A DNA stretch of 38,903 bases, taken from positions 1-38,903 of the forward strand of contig CAMOSC010000005.1 of the NCBI GenBank assembly GCA_946624325.1. The letters are read 5' to 3'. The stretch comes from an uncultured Clostridia bacterium (GTDB taxonomy: Bacteria; Bacillota; Clostridia; Lachnospirales; Lachnospiraceae). The notes beneath the pieces are model-generated. The model was not told the origin of the DNA and searched no databases. It saw only the letters and a program-made list of their open reading frames with translations. The position numbers and the translations under genes were made by a program. Position 1 is the first letter of the stretch. The number at the start of each line of letters is the position of its first letter. Below are positions 1 through 6,307 of the stretch, piece after piece.

Positions 1-111
1 ACGAGTACGATCGTTACCCAGATCATCAAGGGCGGCGGTCGGCAGATCACGGACCATGAGCATCAATGCTCATGGAGCCAATTCTTCAATCTCTGCACTT
101 TAATACTGTAA
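1..111 (+). CDS. 3' tail of an open frame entering from the left edge
   Basis: An open frame runs from base 1 to a TAA at 109-111 and would encode the last 36 residues of a protein beginning upstream of the window. The visible peptide has no motif I recognise, and the frame crosses a near-perfect palindrome, so it may be a remnant or chance. No function is assigned. Confidence 0.3.
   Translation, partial: TSTIVTQIIKGGGRQITDHEHQCSWSQFFNLCTLIL
54..75. repeat. Perfect 10-bp inverted repeat (2-nt centre)
   Basis: CCATGAGCAT and ATGCTCATGG flank a CA dinucleotide. It lies about 65 bp upstream of the promoter of the HTH gene. There is no T-run after it, so it is not a classical terminator. It could be an operator or the stem end of an upstream transcript. 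Confidence 0.6.
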
Positions 112-141
112 AGCCGTGAACAACAAACAGAAAAGGAAACC

Positions 142-170
142 TTGACAGCTGTATATTAAACGTATATACT
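142..170 (+). promoter_or_regulatory. Promoter with embedded inverted repeat, upstream of HTH gene
   Basis: TTGACA (142-147), a 17-nt spacer and TATACT (165-170) form a near-consensus sigma-A promoter. The spacer and -10 contain GTATAT(N7)ATATAC, an inverted repeat placed where a bound repressor would block RNA polymerase. The HTH protein encoded directly downstream is the obvious candidate for autoregulation (inference). Confidence 0.7.
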
Positions 171-203
171 CAAAATAGACAAGCTGATCAGCGGAGGTAC
201 AGT

Positions 204-455
204 ATGAACGCTATTAAAGAGCTTAGAAATGCAACAAAAATGAGTCAGAATAAATTTGCTGCTTATCTTGGAATACCTGTGGCTAATATTCAGCACTGGG
301 AGCAGGGAGTTACAACGCCTCCAAATTATCTGGTAGCACTCATTTCGCGAGTTATGAAATATGACGGTTATATCAGCCGTGTGTTAACACCTGCCGAAGT
401 AGATATGCACCGGGAAACACAGACAGCATATTCTTTATGTGAATGCAAGTTATAA
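204..455 (+). CDS. Small XRE-like helix-turn-helix protein
   Basis: An 83-residue protein with one HTH domain at about residues 5-52: the pattern SQNKFAAYLGIPVANIQHWEQG is a typical lambda-repressor/XRE turn, followed by the TPPNYLVALI helix. The ORF starts 13 nt downstream of GGAGG. Proteins of this size are usually DNA-binding antitoxins or stand-alone regulators. No toxin partner is visible: the following ORF is a nuclease fragment, not a RelE/HigB-type toxin. The promoter carries an inverted repeat consistent with autorepression. The last 17 bases overlap the next fragmentary ORF, which suggests rearrangement at this gene's 3' end. Confidence 0.75.
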   Translation: MNAIKELRNATKMSQNKFAAYLGIPVANIQHWEQGVTTPPNYLVALISRVMKYDGYISRVLTPAEVDMHRETQTAYSLCECKL

Positions 456-753
456 GGGCGATAATGATCTTGGCAGATTGATGCATGATTTCCTGTTTTC
501 AGATCCGGATGATATGTACACGGAGCTGCTGGCAGACAAAGCGAGATATCTGAAGTCCGATCCGAAGGGAGTTGATATTATGTGTAAGGTGATGGAAGAC
601 CTCAGGGAGGAATCGATTCAGAGAGGAATTGATCAAAATCGTGTGGAGAGCATCAGGAACTTGATGCTGACACTTAAAATGACAGCTCAACAGGCTATGG
701 ATGCACTTTTGATTCCAGTGACTGAGCAGTCCAAATATGCCGCAAAGCTCTGA
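439..753 (+). pseudogene. C-terminal fragment of an Rpn/PD-(D/E)XK nuclease-transposase family protein
   Basis: The 104-residue ORF reads like the C-terminal third of Clostridial Rpn-type proteins: a GRLMHDFLFSDPDDMY segment, LADKARYLK, then MCKVMEDLREE and a C-terminal helical tail with a second small HTH-like segment (TLKMTAQQAMDAL). The catalytic PD-(D/E)XK core that should precede it is missing. The ORF begins inside the end of the HTH gene, so the upstream half was lost or replaced. Probably a non-functional remnant; whether the tail is still expressed is unknown. Confidence 0.65.
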
Positions 754-755
754 TT

Positions 756-945
756 TTCCTGCCCATCAGACAACGACAAGCTTTCATGCACCACGAAAAT
801 CGCATCATTGATCTGGCAGGTTGTTTTTCATTCGGCGGGCATCTGTATGAAGCAGGCACCGCACTGGCAGGTGCCAAAGTAGAAATTGCCTATGATCCTC
901 TGGATAAGCGTAGACAGCGGGACAGTAGGGCGAACAGCACTCCCG
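756..945 (+). pseudogene. C-terminal remnant of a Mu/IS481-type DDE transposase
   Basis: The frame containing 786-1079 reads, from about 756, AFMHHENRIIDLAGCFSFGG followed by LYEAGTALAGAKVEIAYDPLD. This matches the small beta-barrel domain that ends many DDE integrases/transposases (conserved pattern: R-x-V-x-x-x-G-x-F-x-F-x-G ... Y ... G-x-x-V-x-I-x-Y-D-P-x-D). The catalytic DDE core is absent, and the frame then runs into unrelated sequence until the next gene. It is an insertion-sequence scar. Confidence 0.6.
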
Positions 946-1013
946 GTTGGATTTTCTGTATCAACAATTCTTTGGGGATCACCGAATGTTTTCAGATAAT
1001 AAGGAACGGAATC

Positions 1014-1042
1014 TTGATTTTATGGACCTTGACAGGTATAAT
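1014..1042 (+). promoter_or_regulatory. Promoter for the Rpn-family gene
   Basis: TTGATT (1014-1019), 17-nt spacer and TATAAT (1037-1042), 38 bp before the Rpn-family start codon. An AGGGGAGG ribosome binding site follows at about 1066-1073. Confidence 0.6.
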
Positions 1043-1079
1043 TATTTTGAGAGATTATGTAATAAGGGGAGGCATCTGA

Positions 1080-2021
1080 ATGACTGAGGAGAAGAAACTG
1101 ACCTACGAAGAACTGATGGCAGAGCGGGATGCCTACAAAGCCGAGAACGATGTCCTGAAGAAAGACCGTGTAAACCGTCAGGCGAAGAATTCCGTATTCC
1201 TGAACCTGTTTACACGCAAGGAATATCAGCTGAGACTTTACAAAGAATTGTTTCCGCAGGATACCACGATTACAGAAGACGATCTTGAACTTGTCACCTT
1301 GGACAACGTTCTGACGATTCACCCGTATAATGACCTTGGACTTCTGGCAAGAGGAAAGCTGATCATTCTTGCGGAAACACAATCTACATGGTCTGTGAAT
1401 ATTATTTTCCGTTTGGCTGATTACTACTACGATTCCGCAATGAGTTATCTGGTCATGCGGAAAGCCGATTTGTATGCTACACCGAAAGTAGATATTCCGG
1501 ATGTGGAAGCTTTTGTAATTTATACCGGAAAGAAAAAGATAGAGAAGGACGTTTTATCCCTGAACCAGGAATTATTTGGTGGCAATTCGGACAAACCTGA
1601 ATTTAAAGCGCGAATTCTGCATGGTGATTATAAGGGTGAGATTATAGCAGAGTACATGGGGTTCTGTCGTATCTGGGACCAGACTGTGGTTTCTGTCAAG
1701 AGTCCTGAAGAAAAGAGAGAAGCAGTCGTATTGACCATAGACCTTTGTATTCAGAAAGGCTATCTGGCCAAATATTTCGAAGAACACAGAGCGGAGGTGG
1801 AAAAAATCATGTTAACAATGTTAAGCCCCGAATATGTGAGAATAGCTTCAGAGAGAACACAGAAGATTAAAGAGGATATCAGTTTTGGAAGATTTGCAAA
1901 CATGCCGGAAGATCAGATCAAAGCATTGATCATTCGCCGCTATGATCTCACACCGACTTATGCTCAGAACTTCCTTGATGATGATTCTGATCCGGATGAT
2001 TCTACACCGGCTGCTATTTAA
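1080..2021 (+). CDS. Rpn family recombination-promoting nuclease / putative transposase
   Basis: A 313-residue protein of the Rpn (PD-(D/E)XK) family common in multiple copies in Lachnospiraceae. After a coiled-coil N terminus (residues 5-35) comes the family signature NSVFLNLFTRKEYQLRLYKEL. The catalytic region is at about residues 85-115: the acidic residue in NDLGLL, then the E-x-Q pair in ILAETQSTWSVN. The C-terminal half is helical and ends in an Asp-rich tail. It has its own promoter and a good AGGGGAGG site. Family members have been linked to RecA-independent DNA transfer or rearrangement; whether they act as transposases in nature is unsettled. Its presence next to a fragment of a second family member suggests duplication and decay of these genes here. 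Confidence 0.85.
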   Translation: MTEEKKLTYEELMAERDAYKAENDVLKKDRVNRQAKNSVFLNLFTRKEYQLRLYKELFPQDTTITEDDLELVTLDNVLTIHPYNDLGLLARGKLIILAETQSTWSVNIIFRLADYYYDSAMSYLVMRKADLYATPKVDIPDVEAFVIYTGKKKIEKDVLSLNQELFGGNSDKPEFKARILHGDYKGEIIAEYMGFCRIWDQTVVSVKSPEEKREAVVLTIDLCIQKGYLAKYFEEHRAEVEKIMLTMLSPEYVRIASERTQKIKEDISFGRFANMPEDQIKALIIRRYDLTPTYAQNFLDDDSDPDDSTPAAI

Positions 2022-2133
2022 ACGATTATGTTATGATCATCCAGCTCGCCTGGCTGCGCACCCTGTGTTAATCTACACAACCGGAATCCTGCCTGGCGGG
2101 CTTCTTTTTTGAATTGTACTGAGGCCGGAGGAA
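2022..2133. other. Intergenic, weak hairpin and T-run only
   Basis: The region after the Rpn stop holds GCCTGGCGGGC followed by TTCTTTTTTG, a possible weak terminator with an imperfect stem. I see no gene in it. Confidence 0.35.
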
Positions 2134-2336
2134 ATGGCAGAATTTGACGCGGAGGAGTTGCTTACAATCCAGTGGGCTTTAGATAAGCTTTCAGGCGAGC
2201 CAAAATCAAAGGGATCGGTTCAACCAACGCGGAAAACTGGGAAATATTTGAAAATATCATTACCGATAGAGACAGAACATGGTACAAGGATCAATTAAAA
2301 GAAGAACGAGCCGCAGACTTGCAGAGGTGGATATAA
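2134..2336 (+). pseudogene. Short frameshifted protein remnant of unknown family
   Basis: An ATG at 2134 behind GGAGGAAA opens a frame (MAEFDAEELLTIQWALDKLSG...) that loses protein-like character near an A-rich stretch at 2201-2210. A second frame then reads INAENWEIFENIITDRDRTW and onward to a TAA at 2334-2336. Joined by one frameshift they would make about 66 residues. I do not recognise the family. The second part overlaps the start of the SfsA-like ORF. Confidence 0.35.
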
Positions 2337-2935
2337 GCGGAAATATTTTTGAAGCTTATATATCGAATGGGATAGATATGGAGTTTTTGAAAACCGGAGC
2401 AATCTGTTTTCTTCGGGAAGCGGAGAATGAAAACCGAAGATCCCCGTTTGATTTATATTCAGTTTACGACGGCGATACATTGGTATGCGTTGATACAAAA
2501 GAACCGCTTAGAATCGCTGAAAGATGGGCATTGAACAATCTTAACGGCAAACTGGATGGAGGAGTATCTTTTTATCAGGACACAAAGGGAATGACGCTCC
2601 TTACCCTCGGCAGAGAAAACCATGATCTGATAATTCAGGTGATGGGAACTTCTTTTGTAAAAGATAGAATAGCATATCTCCCGGGAATACCATCTAAGGC
2701 ATTGAATGAAAGACTGGCATCTCTTTTGTGGATGAAGAATCGTGGACAAGATCCTCACCTGCTGTTTGTGGTCTGCAGGTGTGATGCAGATTATTTTTGC
2801 GCGAATCGCGAAGTTGATCCGTATTTTGCAGATCTTCTGGAGGATGTAAAAAATAACGGTATACCGATAGAAGCGGTGAGATGTTTGGTTAACGAAGAAG
2901 GTATGACGTTTGATTTCACAATTCCACTGAGATAA
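2279..2935 (+). CDS. SfsA-like protein with altered central motif
   Basis: The 218-residue protein follows the SfsA (sugar fermentation stimulation) fold from end to end: an N-terminal OB-like part, R-S-P-F-D-L-Y-S-V, V-C-V-D-T-K-E-P, a G-R-E-N-H-D-L segment matching the family S-R-x-D-F, LLFVVCRCDADYF, and a DPYFADLLEDVKNNGI ending like known members. SfsA contains a PD-(D/E)XK-like core. Here the expected Y-V-E-V-K segment reads LIIQVMGTSF and F-P-D-A reads LPGI, so the acidic-lysine pair is lost. The start MVQGSIKRR is uncertain because an unrelated frame overlaps it. It is either catalytically dead or decaying, in keeping with the surrounding remnants. Confidence 0.7.
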   Translation: MVQGSIKRRTSRRLAEVDISGNIFEAYISNGIDMEFLKTGAICFLREAENENRRSPFDLYSVYDGDTLVCVDTKEPLRIAERWALNNLNGKLDGGVSFYQDTKGMTLLTLGRENHDLIIQVMGTSFVKDRIAYLPGIPSKALNERLASLLWMKNRGQDPHLLFVVCRCDADYFCANREVDPYFADLLEDVKNNGIPIEAVRCLVNEEGMTFDFTIPLR

Positions 2936-2949
2936 AGATGCTGCTCGGT

Positions 2950-3136
2950 ATTGGAATGCTCCTCGTCAATGATGACGATGAAATCCATCCCGGCGCGATG
3001 GGCCTTCGCAATGCGGTCAAACAGATTTTGCGTGGTTCGATGTGGAACCATAGAGCATTTTCTGGCGGCTTTGTTCCTCCAGATCGGCCTTACCAGGACA
3101 AAGCCAGATGAAGGCTGTATAAGCATTGACCTTGTT
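2950..3136 (-). pseudogene. Frameshifted remnant of a superfamily-2 (restriction-type) helicase
   Basis: On the minus strand one frame reads AYTAFIWLCPGKADLEEQS followed by RQKM, and an adjacent frame continues TTQNLFDRIAKAHRAGMDFIV then IIDEEHSN. These are consecutive parts of DEAD/DEAH helicases of the type III restriction-enzyme group, the second containing motif II (IIDEEH). A frameshift separates them, and both the Walker A region and everything after motif II are missing. It is the only sign of a former restriction/helicase gene here. Confidence 0.6.
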
Positions 3137-3195
3137 CAGGTACGCATCTACAGTAAACCATATTCTCGTTCTCTTTACGAACACCGCAAAACGCA

Positions 3196-3224
3196 TTGCA
3201 TATTGCGGCAAAATATGATATGCT
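3196..3224 (+). promoter_or_regulatory. Promoter of the brnT-brnA operon
   Basis: TTGCAT (3196-3201), 17-nt spacer and TATGCT (3219-3224), 19 nt before the brnT start. The stretch around the -35 contains CGCAA...TTGCG half-sites, a possible operator for the BrnT-BrnA complex, which is known to repress its own promoter (operator assignment inferred). Confidence 0.55.
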
Positions 3225-3242
3225 TTTTCATGAGGTGACAGA

Positions 3243-3554
3243 ATGTACGAATACTTTGAATTTGATATTGAAAATGCATCTTTTGAATGGGATGAAGAGA
3301 AGGAGATACAGAATTTCAAAAAGCACGGGATCCGTTTTAAGACAGCTGCAAAAGTTTTTCTGGATCCCAATAAGCTGATAAGAAAAGACGAAGAGCATCC
3401 GGAAGAGGAACGATACAATATCCTTGGAAAAGTCGGCAGGATCTTATTTGTTGTATGCGTATTCAGAGGAGATAATTGTGTTAGACTGATATCAGCAAGA
3501 GTTGCTTCTGTTCCGGAAAAGGAGAGGTATGATCATGGTGAAGATGAGTTTTAA
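3243..3554 (+). CDS. brnT: BrnT family toxin (RelE-fold ribonuclease)
   Basis: 103 residues with the complete BrnT signature: FEWDEEKEIQNFKKHG near the N terminus, F-L-D-P, a central D-E-E-H-P-E-E-E-R-Y, then LFVVCVFRGDNCVRLISARVA and a C-terminal E-K-E-R-Y. BrnT is a RelE-like ribonuclease that blocks translation and is neutralised by BrnA. The start follows GAGGTGA at suitable distance. The reading frame overlaps brnA by 26 bases, the usual arrangement for this pair, so the two are translationally coupled. Sequence and length are intact, so this is likely a working type II system inside an otherwise decayed zone. Confidence 0.88.
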   Translation: MYEYFEFDIENASFEWDEEKEIQNFKKHGIRFKTAAKVFLDPNKLIRKDEEHPEEERYNILGKVGRILFVVCVFRGDNCVRLISARVASVPEKERYDHGEDEF

Positions 3555-3837
3555 AGAAATTAATTCCGAATTGAGCAAAGAAGATATTCTTGAATTGGAA
3601 GATGCAGCAGCAAGAACTATAGTATATGATGATGAAAGTCCTGAGATGACGCCGGAAATGTTAAAGCAGTTCAAGCGGATGAAGCAAATAAGCAGGACAA
3701 AACAAACAGCGTCTATTCGGTTATCGGAAAAAGCACAAAAGTTTTCGAAGTCCTATGGCAAGGGTTATACTTCCTTCCTGAGCCGGTTGATAGATGCAGC
3801 ATTAGATGATGCCACGCTCGTTAAGAAATGCTTATGA
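3529..3837 (+). CDS. brnA: BrnA family antitoxin (RHH-type)
   Basis: About 102 residues from the ATG at 3529, which sits behind AAAAGGAGAGG; the ATG at 3535 is also possible, and the longer 3502 start in the ORF track has no ribosome binding site. The N-terminal half is acidic (E-L-S-K-E-D-I-L-E-L-E) and includes YDDESPEMTPEML, typical of the toxin-binding and linker part. The C-terminal half T-A-S-I-R-L-S-E-K-A followed by two helices resembles a ribbon-helix-helix DNA-binding domain. It overlaps brnT and should both neutralise the toxin and repress the operon. Confidence 0.85.
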   Translation: MIMVKMSFKEINSELSKEDILELEDAAARTIVYDDESPEMTPEMLKQFKRMKQISRTKQTASIRLSEKAQKFSKSYGKGYTSFLSRLIDAALDDATLVKKCL

Positions 3838-3840
3838 TGA

Positions 3841-3972
3841 ACAGAAGGCGCGAAATTATTCCTACCCTTCACCGGCAGTTCCGGCACCAACCTAATCTAT
3901 CTCCTTGATACCATGCTCACAGGCATCGCCGAAGCAGCACTGATGATGAAGAGAAGGAGAAGTGCAGCGTGA
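3841..3972 (+). pseudogene. Orphan LPFTG cell-wall sorting signal (tail of a lost surface protein)
   Basis: Directly after the brnA stop, a frame reads T-E-G-A-K-L-F-LPFTG, then a moderately hydrophobic stretch and the positively charged tail K-R-R-R-S-A-A before TGA at 3970-3972. This is the order of a sortase substrate C terminus (LPXTG, hydrophobic segment, charged tail). No start codon or ribosome binding site precedes it in frame and an in-frame TGA lies at 3838, so the rest of the surface protein is gone. The hydrophobic stretch includes D, T and E, so it has decayed or is unusual. Confidence 0.5.
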
Positions 3973-4074
3973 TAACCGCCCGGTACACGAATCTTCACAT
4001 CTCAAATAATCAAGGATCTCTGAGAGACACAGGTCCCCGATGACTATTTTATCAAATTACCTGAGGAGAACATA
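3973..4074. other. Short intergenic region
   Basis: No gene or clear promoter is seen. CTGAGGAGAA just before 4075 is the ribosome binding site of the acetyltransferase gene. Confidence 0.4.
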
Positions 4075-4704
4075 ATGAATCAAACCGAACGCCGCGACAA
4101 AGAACTTGCTTACATTGCTGATCAGGAAGTTGCAGAGGAAATGATTGCCTGCAGAAAGATCCTGCAAAAGCTGAATTTCATGGATCGATCTGATTTTGAA
4201 GGCATTTCGAATGTCGTGAAAGAGTTGCTCGGCGCGGAGGGAGCGTTCATAAATCCGCCTTTTTACTGTGATTACGGAACGCATATTAAGGTTGGTAAAA
4301 ACTTCTTTGCCAACTATAACTGTACCATCATCGATGTTGCGACCGTCACAATAGGGGACAACTGTCAGATGGCGCCGAACGTAGCCATCTACACGGCAGG
4401 CCACCCGATCTATCCTTCTGTCCGCAATTCGGCCTATGAATACGGCAAGGCCGTTACGATCGGCGATAATGTATGGCTCGGAGGGAATACGGTTGTCTGC
4501 CCGGGCGTTCATATTGGAAGCAACGTGGTCATCGGCGCGGGAAGTGTGGTAACAAGGGATATCCCGGACTGGTGTGTCGCTGTCGGAAACCCCTGCAGGG
4601 TCCTGCGCAAAATTACGGAAAGCGATAAGAGGAAGCTGTTCAGGGATGAGGAGATAGATGATGAGGCATGGCAGGATATTGTTTCAAGGGGCTATGCTGA
4701 CTGA
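4075..4704 (+). CDS. Sugar O-acetyltransferase, maltose/galactoside acetyltransferase family
   Basis: A 209-residue left-handed beta-helix (hexapeptide repeat) acetyltransferase. The N-terminal Mac domain (about residues 5-60) is followed by GAFINPPFYCDYGTHIKVG, NFFANYNCTIIDVATVTIGD, and the catalytic-histidine segment Y-T-A-G-H-P. The C-terminal coils read VWLGGNTVVCPGV, IGSNVVIGAGSVVT, and VAVGNPCRVLRKI, as in Maa/LacA/NodL. These enzymes transfer acetyl from acetyl-CoA to a sugar hydroxyl in the cytoplasm; the real sugar cannot be read from sequence. The gene stands alone and follows GAGGAGAA. Repeat A1 begins 33 bp after its stop. Confidence 0.9.
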   Translation: MNQTERRDKELAYIADQEVAEEMIACRKILQKLNFMDRSDFEGISNVVKELLGAEGAFINPPFYCDYGTHIKVGKNFFANYNCTIIDVATVTIGDNCQMAPNVAIYTAGHPIYPSVRNSAYEYGKAVTIGDNVWLGGNTVVCPGVHIGSNVVIGAGSVVTRDIPDWCVAVGNPCRVLRKITESDKRKLFRDEEIDDEAWQDIVSRGYAD

Positions 4705-4736
4705 CGGCTTCCGGTCTGATACACATTATATGGAAT

Positions 4737-4889
4737 TGTTCAGGGCCAGACGAATGACAATCTCAGGAGGATCGTGGATTCAGCCGACTGAAATCCATGC
4801 TTTTCCACAGAGCAGCATCCGGAAGGCACACCGCGGCACCGGAAGTGGCTGTTTCATGCCATTCCCGGGGTTCGGCTCTGAACAGCTGA
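4737..4889 (-). repeat. Palindromic repeat A1 (reverse orientation)
   Basis: Left end TTGTTCAGGGCCAGAC and right end CGGCTCTGAACAGCTGAC are the family A terminal inverted repeats. Internal order is the ATGGATT-type hairpin, CATCCGGAAGGCAC, then the hairpin ending near GCCATTCCCG. It ends about 24 nt before the ATG of the metallo-hydrolase gene. Confidence 0.75.
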
Positions 4890-4913
4890 CATTAAATTTG
4901 GAGGGAGAAAACC

Positions 4914-5816
4914 ATGTCGGACGTACAATACTATAAGGCTGTGGAAATTGCGGAGAAATCGTGGCAGATCGAGTATGCCTTTACGGATCAGGAGCATGTG
5001 TACTGCTATCTGCTGGAAGGGCGCGACTGTGCGCTGGTGATTGATACGATGTACGGTTACGGGAGCCTGAAGACCTTCTGCGAAACACTTACCGAAAAAC
5101 CGTTAAAACTGGTATGCACGCATTTCCATCTGGATCATGTGGCTGCGAACAGCGAATTCGGATGCTGCTACATGCATCATCGGGATATCGCGAATTATTA
5201 TGATTCCAGGCTGCCCGGAACGGAGCAGATGCTCTTGCATGCGAAGGAGGAGGCATTCCCGGAGCTGCGGGAGCGCATGGAGGAGGCGGACATGGTGGCG
5301 TTCGCGCCCGTGCCGGCTTATCCGCTCTATGACGGGGATCTCCTTGACCTGGGAGACCGGAAGATTGAGGTGATCCTGGTCGGCGGACACTCGGCGGGCT
5401 CCGTGGTATTTCTGGACAGGGAGCGGCGCATTGCCTATACCGGCGACTGCTGCAACAGCAATACGCTGCTGGGCTTTGGAAACTCCCTTCCGGTGGCGGC
5501 ATATCTGAAGAACCTGCTGCATTTCAAGAAGTACCAGGACCAGTTTGACATGATGTACGGCGGACACCAGGTGCTGCCGCCGTCGGTCATTGACGAGGGC
5601 ATTGAGCTCTGTGCCAGGATTATCGCCGGAACGGATGATAAAGAGCAGGTGCAGGGGATGTTCGGCCGCATGACGACCTACGGGGCCAGACATGCGGACG
5701 GCCCTCTGTCGCGGGCGGACGGGAAGCTTTTCAATATGTGCTACAGGCCGGAGCGGATCCTTGAAGCGGAAGAGCGCCCGAGAGTGATAGATTTTAAGCC
5801 GGTGCCGATGTTCTGA
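4914..5816 (+). CDS. MBL-fold metallo-hydrolase
   Basis: 300 residues with a complete metallo-beta-lactamase fold. The zinc motif T-H-F-H-L-D-H gives H70, H72, D74, H75. Further ligands come from G-G-H-S-A-G-S (about residue 160), the Asp of Y-T-G-D-C-C, and Y-G-G-H-Q near residue 220. This arrangement is like glyoxalase-II-like hydrolases. There is no signal peptide, so it is cytosolic. The start follows GGAGGGAGAAAACC. The gene lies alone behind repeat A1, which makes up most of its leader. The substrate is unknown; fold and metal site are certain, function is not. Confidence 0.87.
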   Translation: MSDVQYYKAVEIAEKSWQIEYAFTDQEHVYCYLLEGRDCALVIDTMYGYGSLKTFCETLTEKPLKLVCTHFHLDHVAANSEFGCCYMHHRDIANYYDSRLPGTEQMLLHAKEEAFPELRERMEEADMVAFAPVPAYPLYDGDLLDLGDRKIEVILVGGHSAGSVVFLDRERRIAYTGDCCNSNTLLGFGNSLPVAAYLKNLLHFKKYQDQFDMMYGGHQVLPPSVIDEGIELCARIIAGTDDKEQVQGMFGRMTTYGARHADGPLSRADGKLFNMCYRPERILEAEERPRVIDFKPVPMF

Positions 5817-5837
5817 TTTCCAACTGGATGTTTCCTC

Positions 5838-6005
5838 ACTGCTCAGAGCCGGACTGTGTAAATGGCAAAGAGAAGGCCTCTGCGGCTGCGGTGTGCCCGC
5901 CGGATGCAAATCCCTGAAGAACCCTGTGTTGCATCCGGCGGACACGCCGCAACTTCGGAAAAGGCTGTTTTCGCCATTTCCGGAGTCTGGCTCTGAAGAG
6001 TTACG
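5838..6005. repeat. Palindromic repeat A2
   Basis: Ends GCTCAGAGCCGGAC and GTCTGGCTCTGAAGAGTTAC. The interior is a long palindrome in which GTGTGCCCGCCGGATGCAAA is answered by TTGCATCCGGCGGACACGCC. It starts 21 bp after the metallo-hydrolase stop and could act as a transcript end there. Confidence 0.75.
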
Positions 6006-6098
6006 ATAATTTTACATATTCCGAATAACTTACGATGGAAAAATATACGGAGTTGTGTTAGAATAAAAGGAGATGAACCGTGTATTTTCAATCTATGA
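6006..6098. other. AT-rich stretch between repeat A2 and repeat C1
   Basis: Contains possible -10 hexamers (for example TTAGAAT near 6058) upstream of AAAAGGAG. A GTG after this site at 6079 opens a 53-codon frame that runs through the C repeats and ends in GAAA-poor repeat DNA; I regard it as incidental. Confidence 0.35.
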
Positions 6099-6283
6099 GG
6101 AGACATATTCTGCCCACGGCTGCGTTTTTTGCAGGCGTGGCTGCAAAACAGTCATCCGCTGCTGTTAAGCCAGGGCACAAAACTGTTTTCAAAGGAGACA
6201 TGTTTGTCCGCGGCTGCATTTTATCAGGTGCGGCCGCATAACAGCCATCCGCGGCCACTAAGCCAGAGTACCGAGTACAGAAC
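6099..6283 (+). repeat. Two tandem copies of hairpin repeat C (C1, C2)
   Basis: C1 (6099-6185) and C2 (6194-6283) share GGAGACAT, a CGGCTGC...GCAGGCGTGGCTGC-type hairpin, CAGCATCC/AGTCATCC and a tail around TAAGCCAG. A third copy lies before ybaB at 14923. C2 ends about 24 nt before the start codon of the solute-binding protein, leaving only its ribosome binding site between. Confidence 0.7.
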
Positions 6284-6307
6284 CACATTTTGGGAGGAGG
6301 AACCAGA

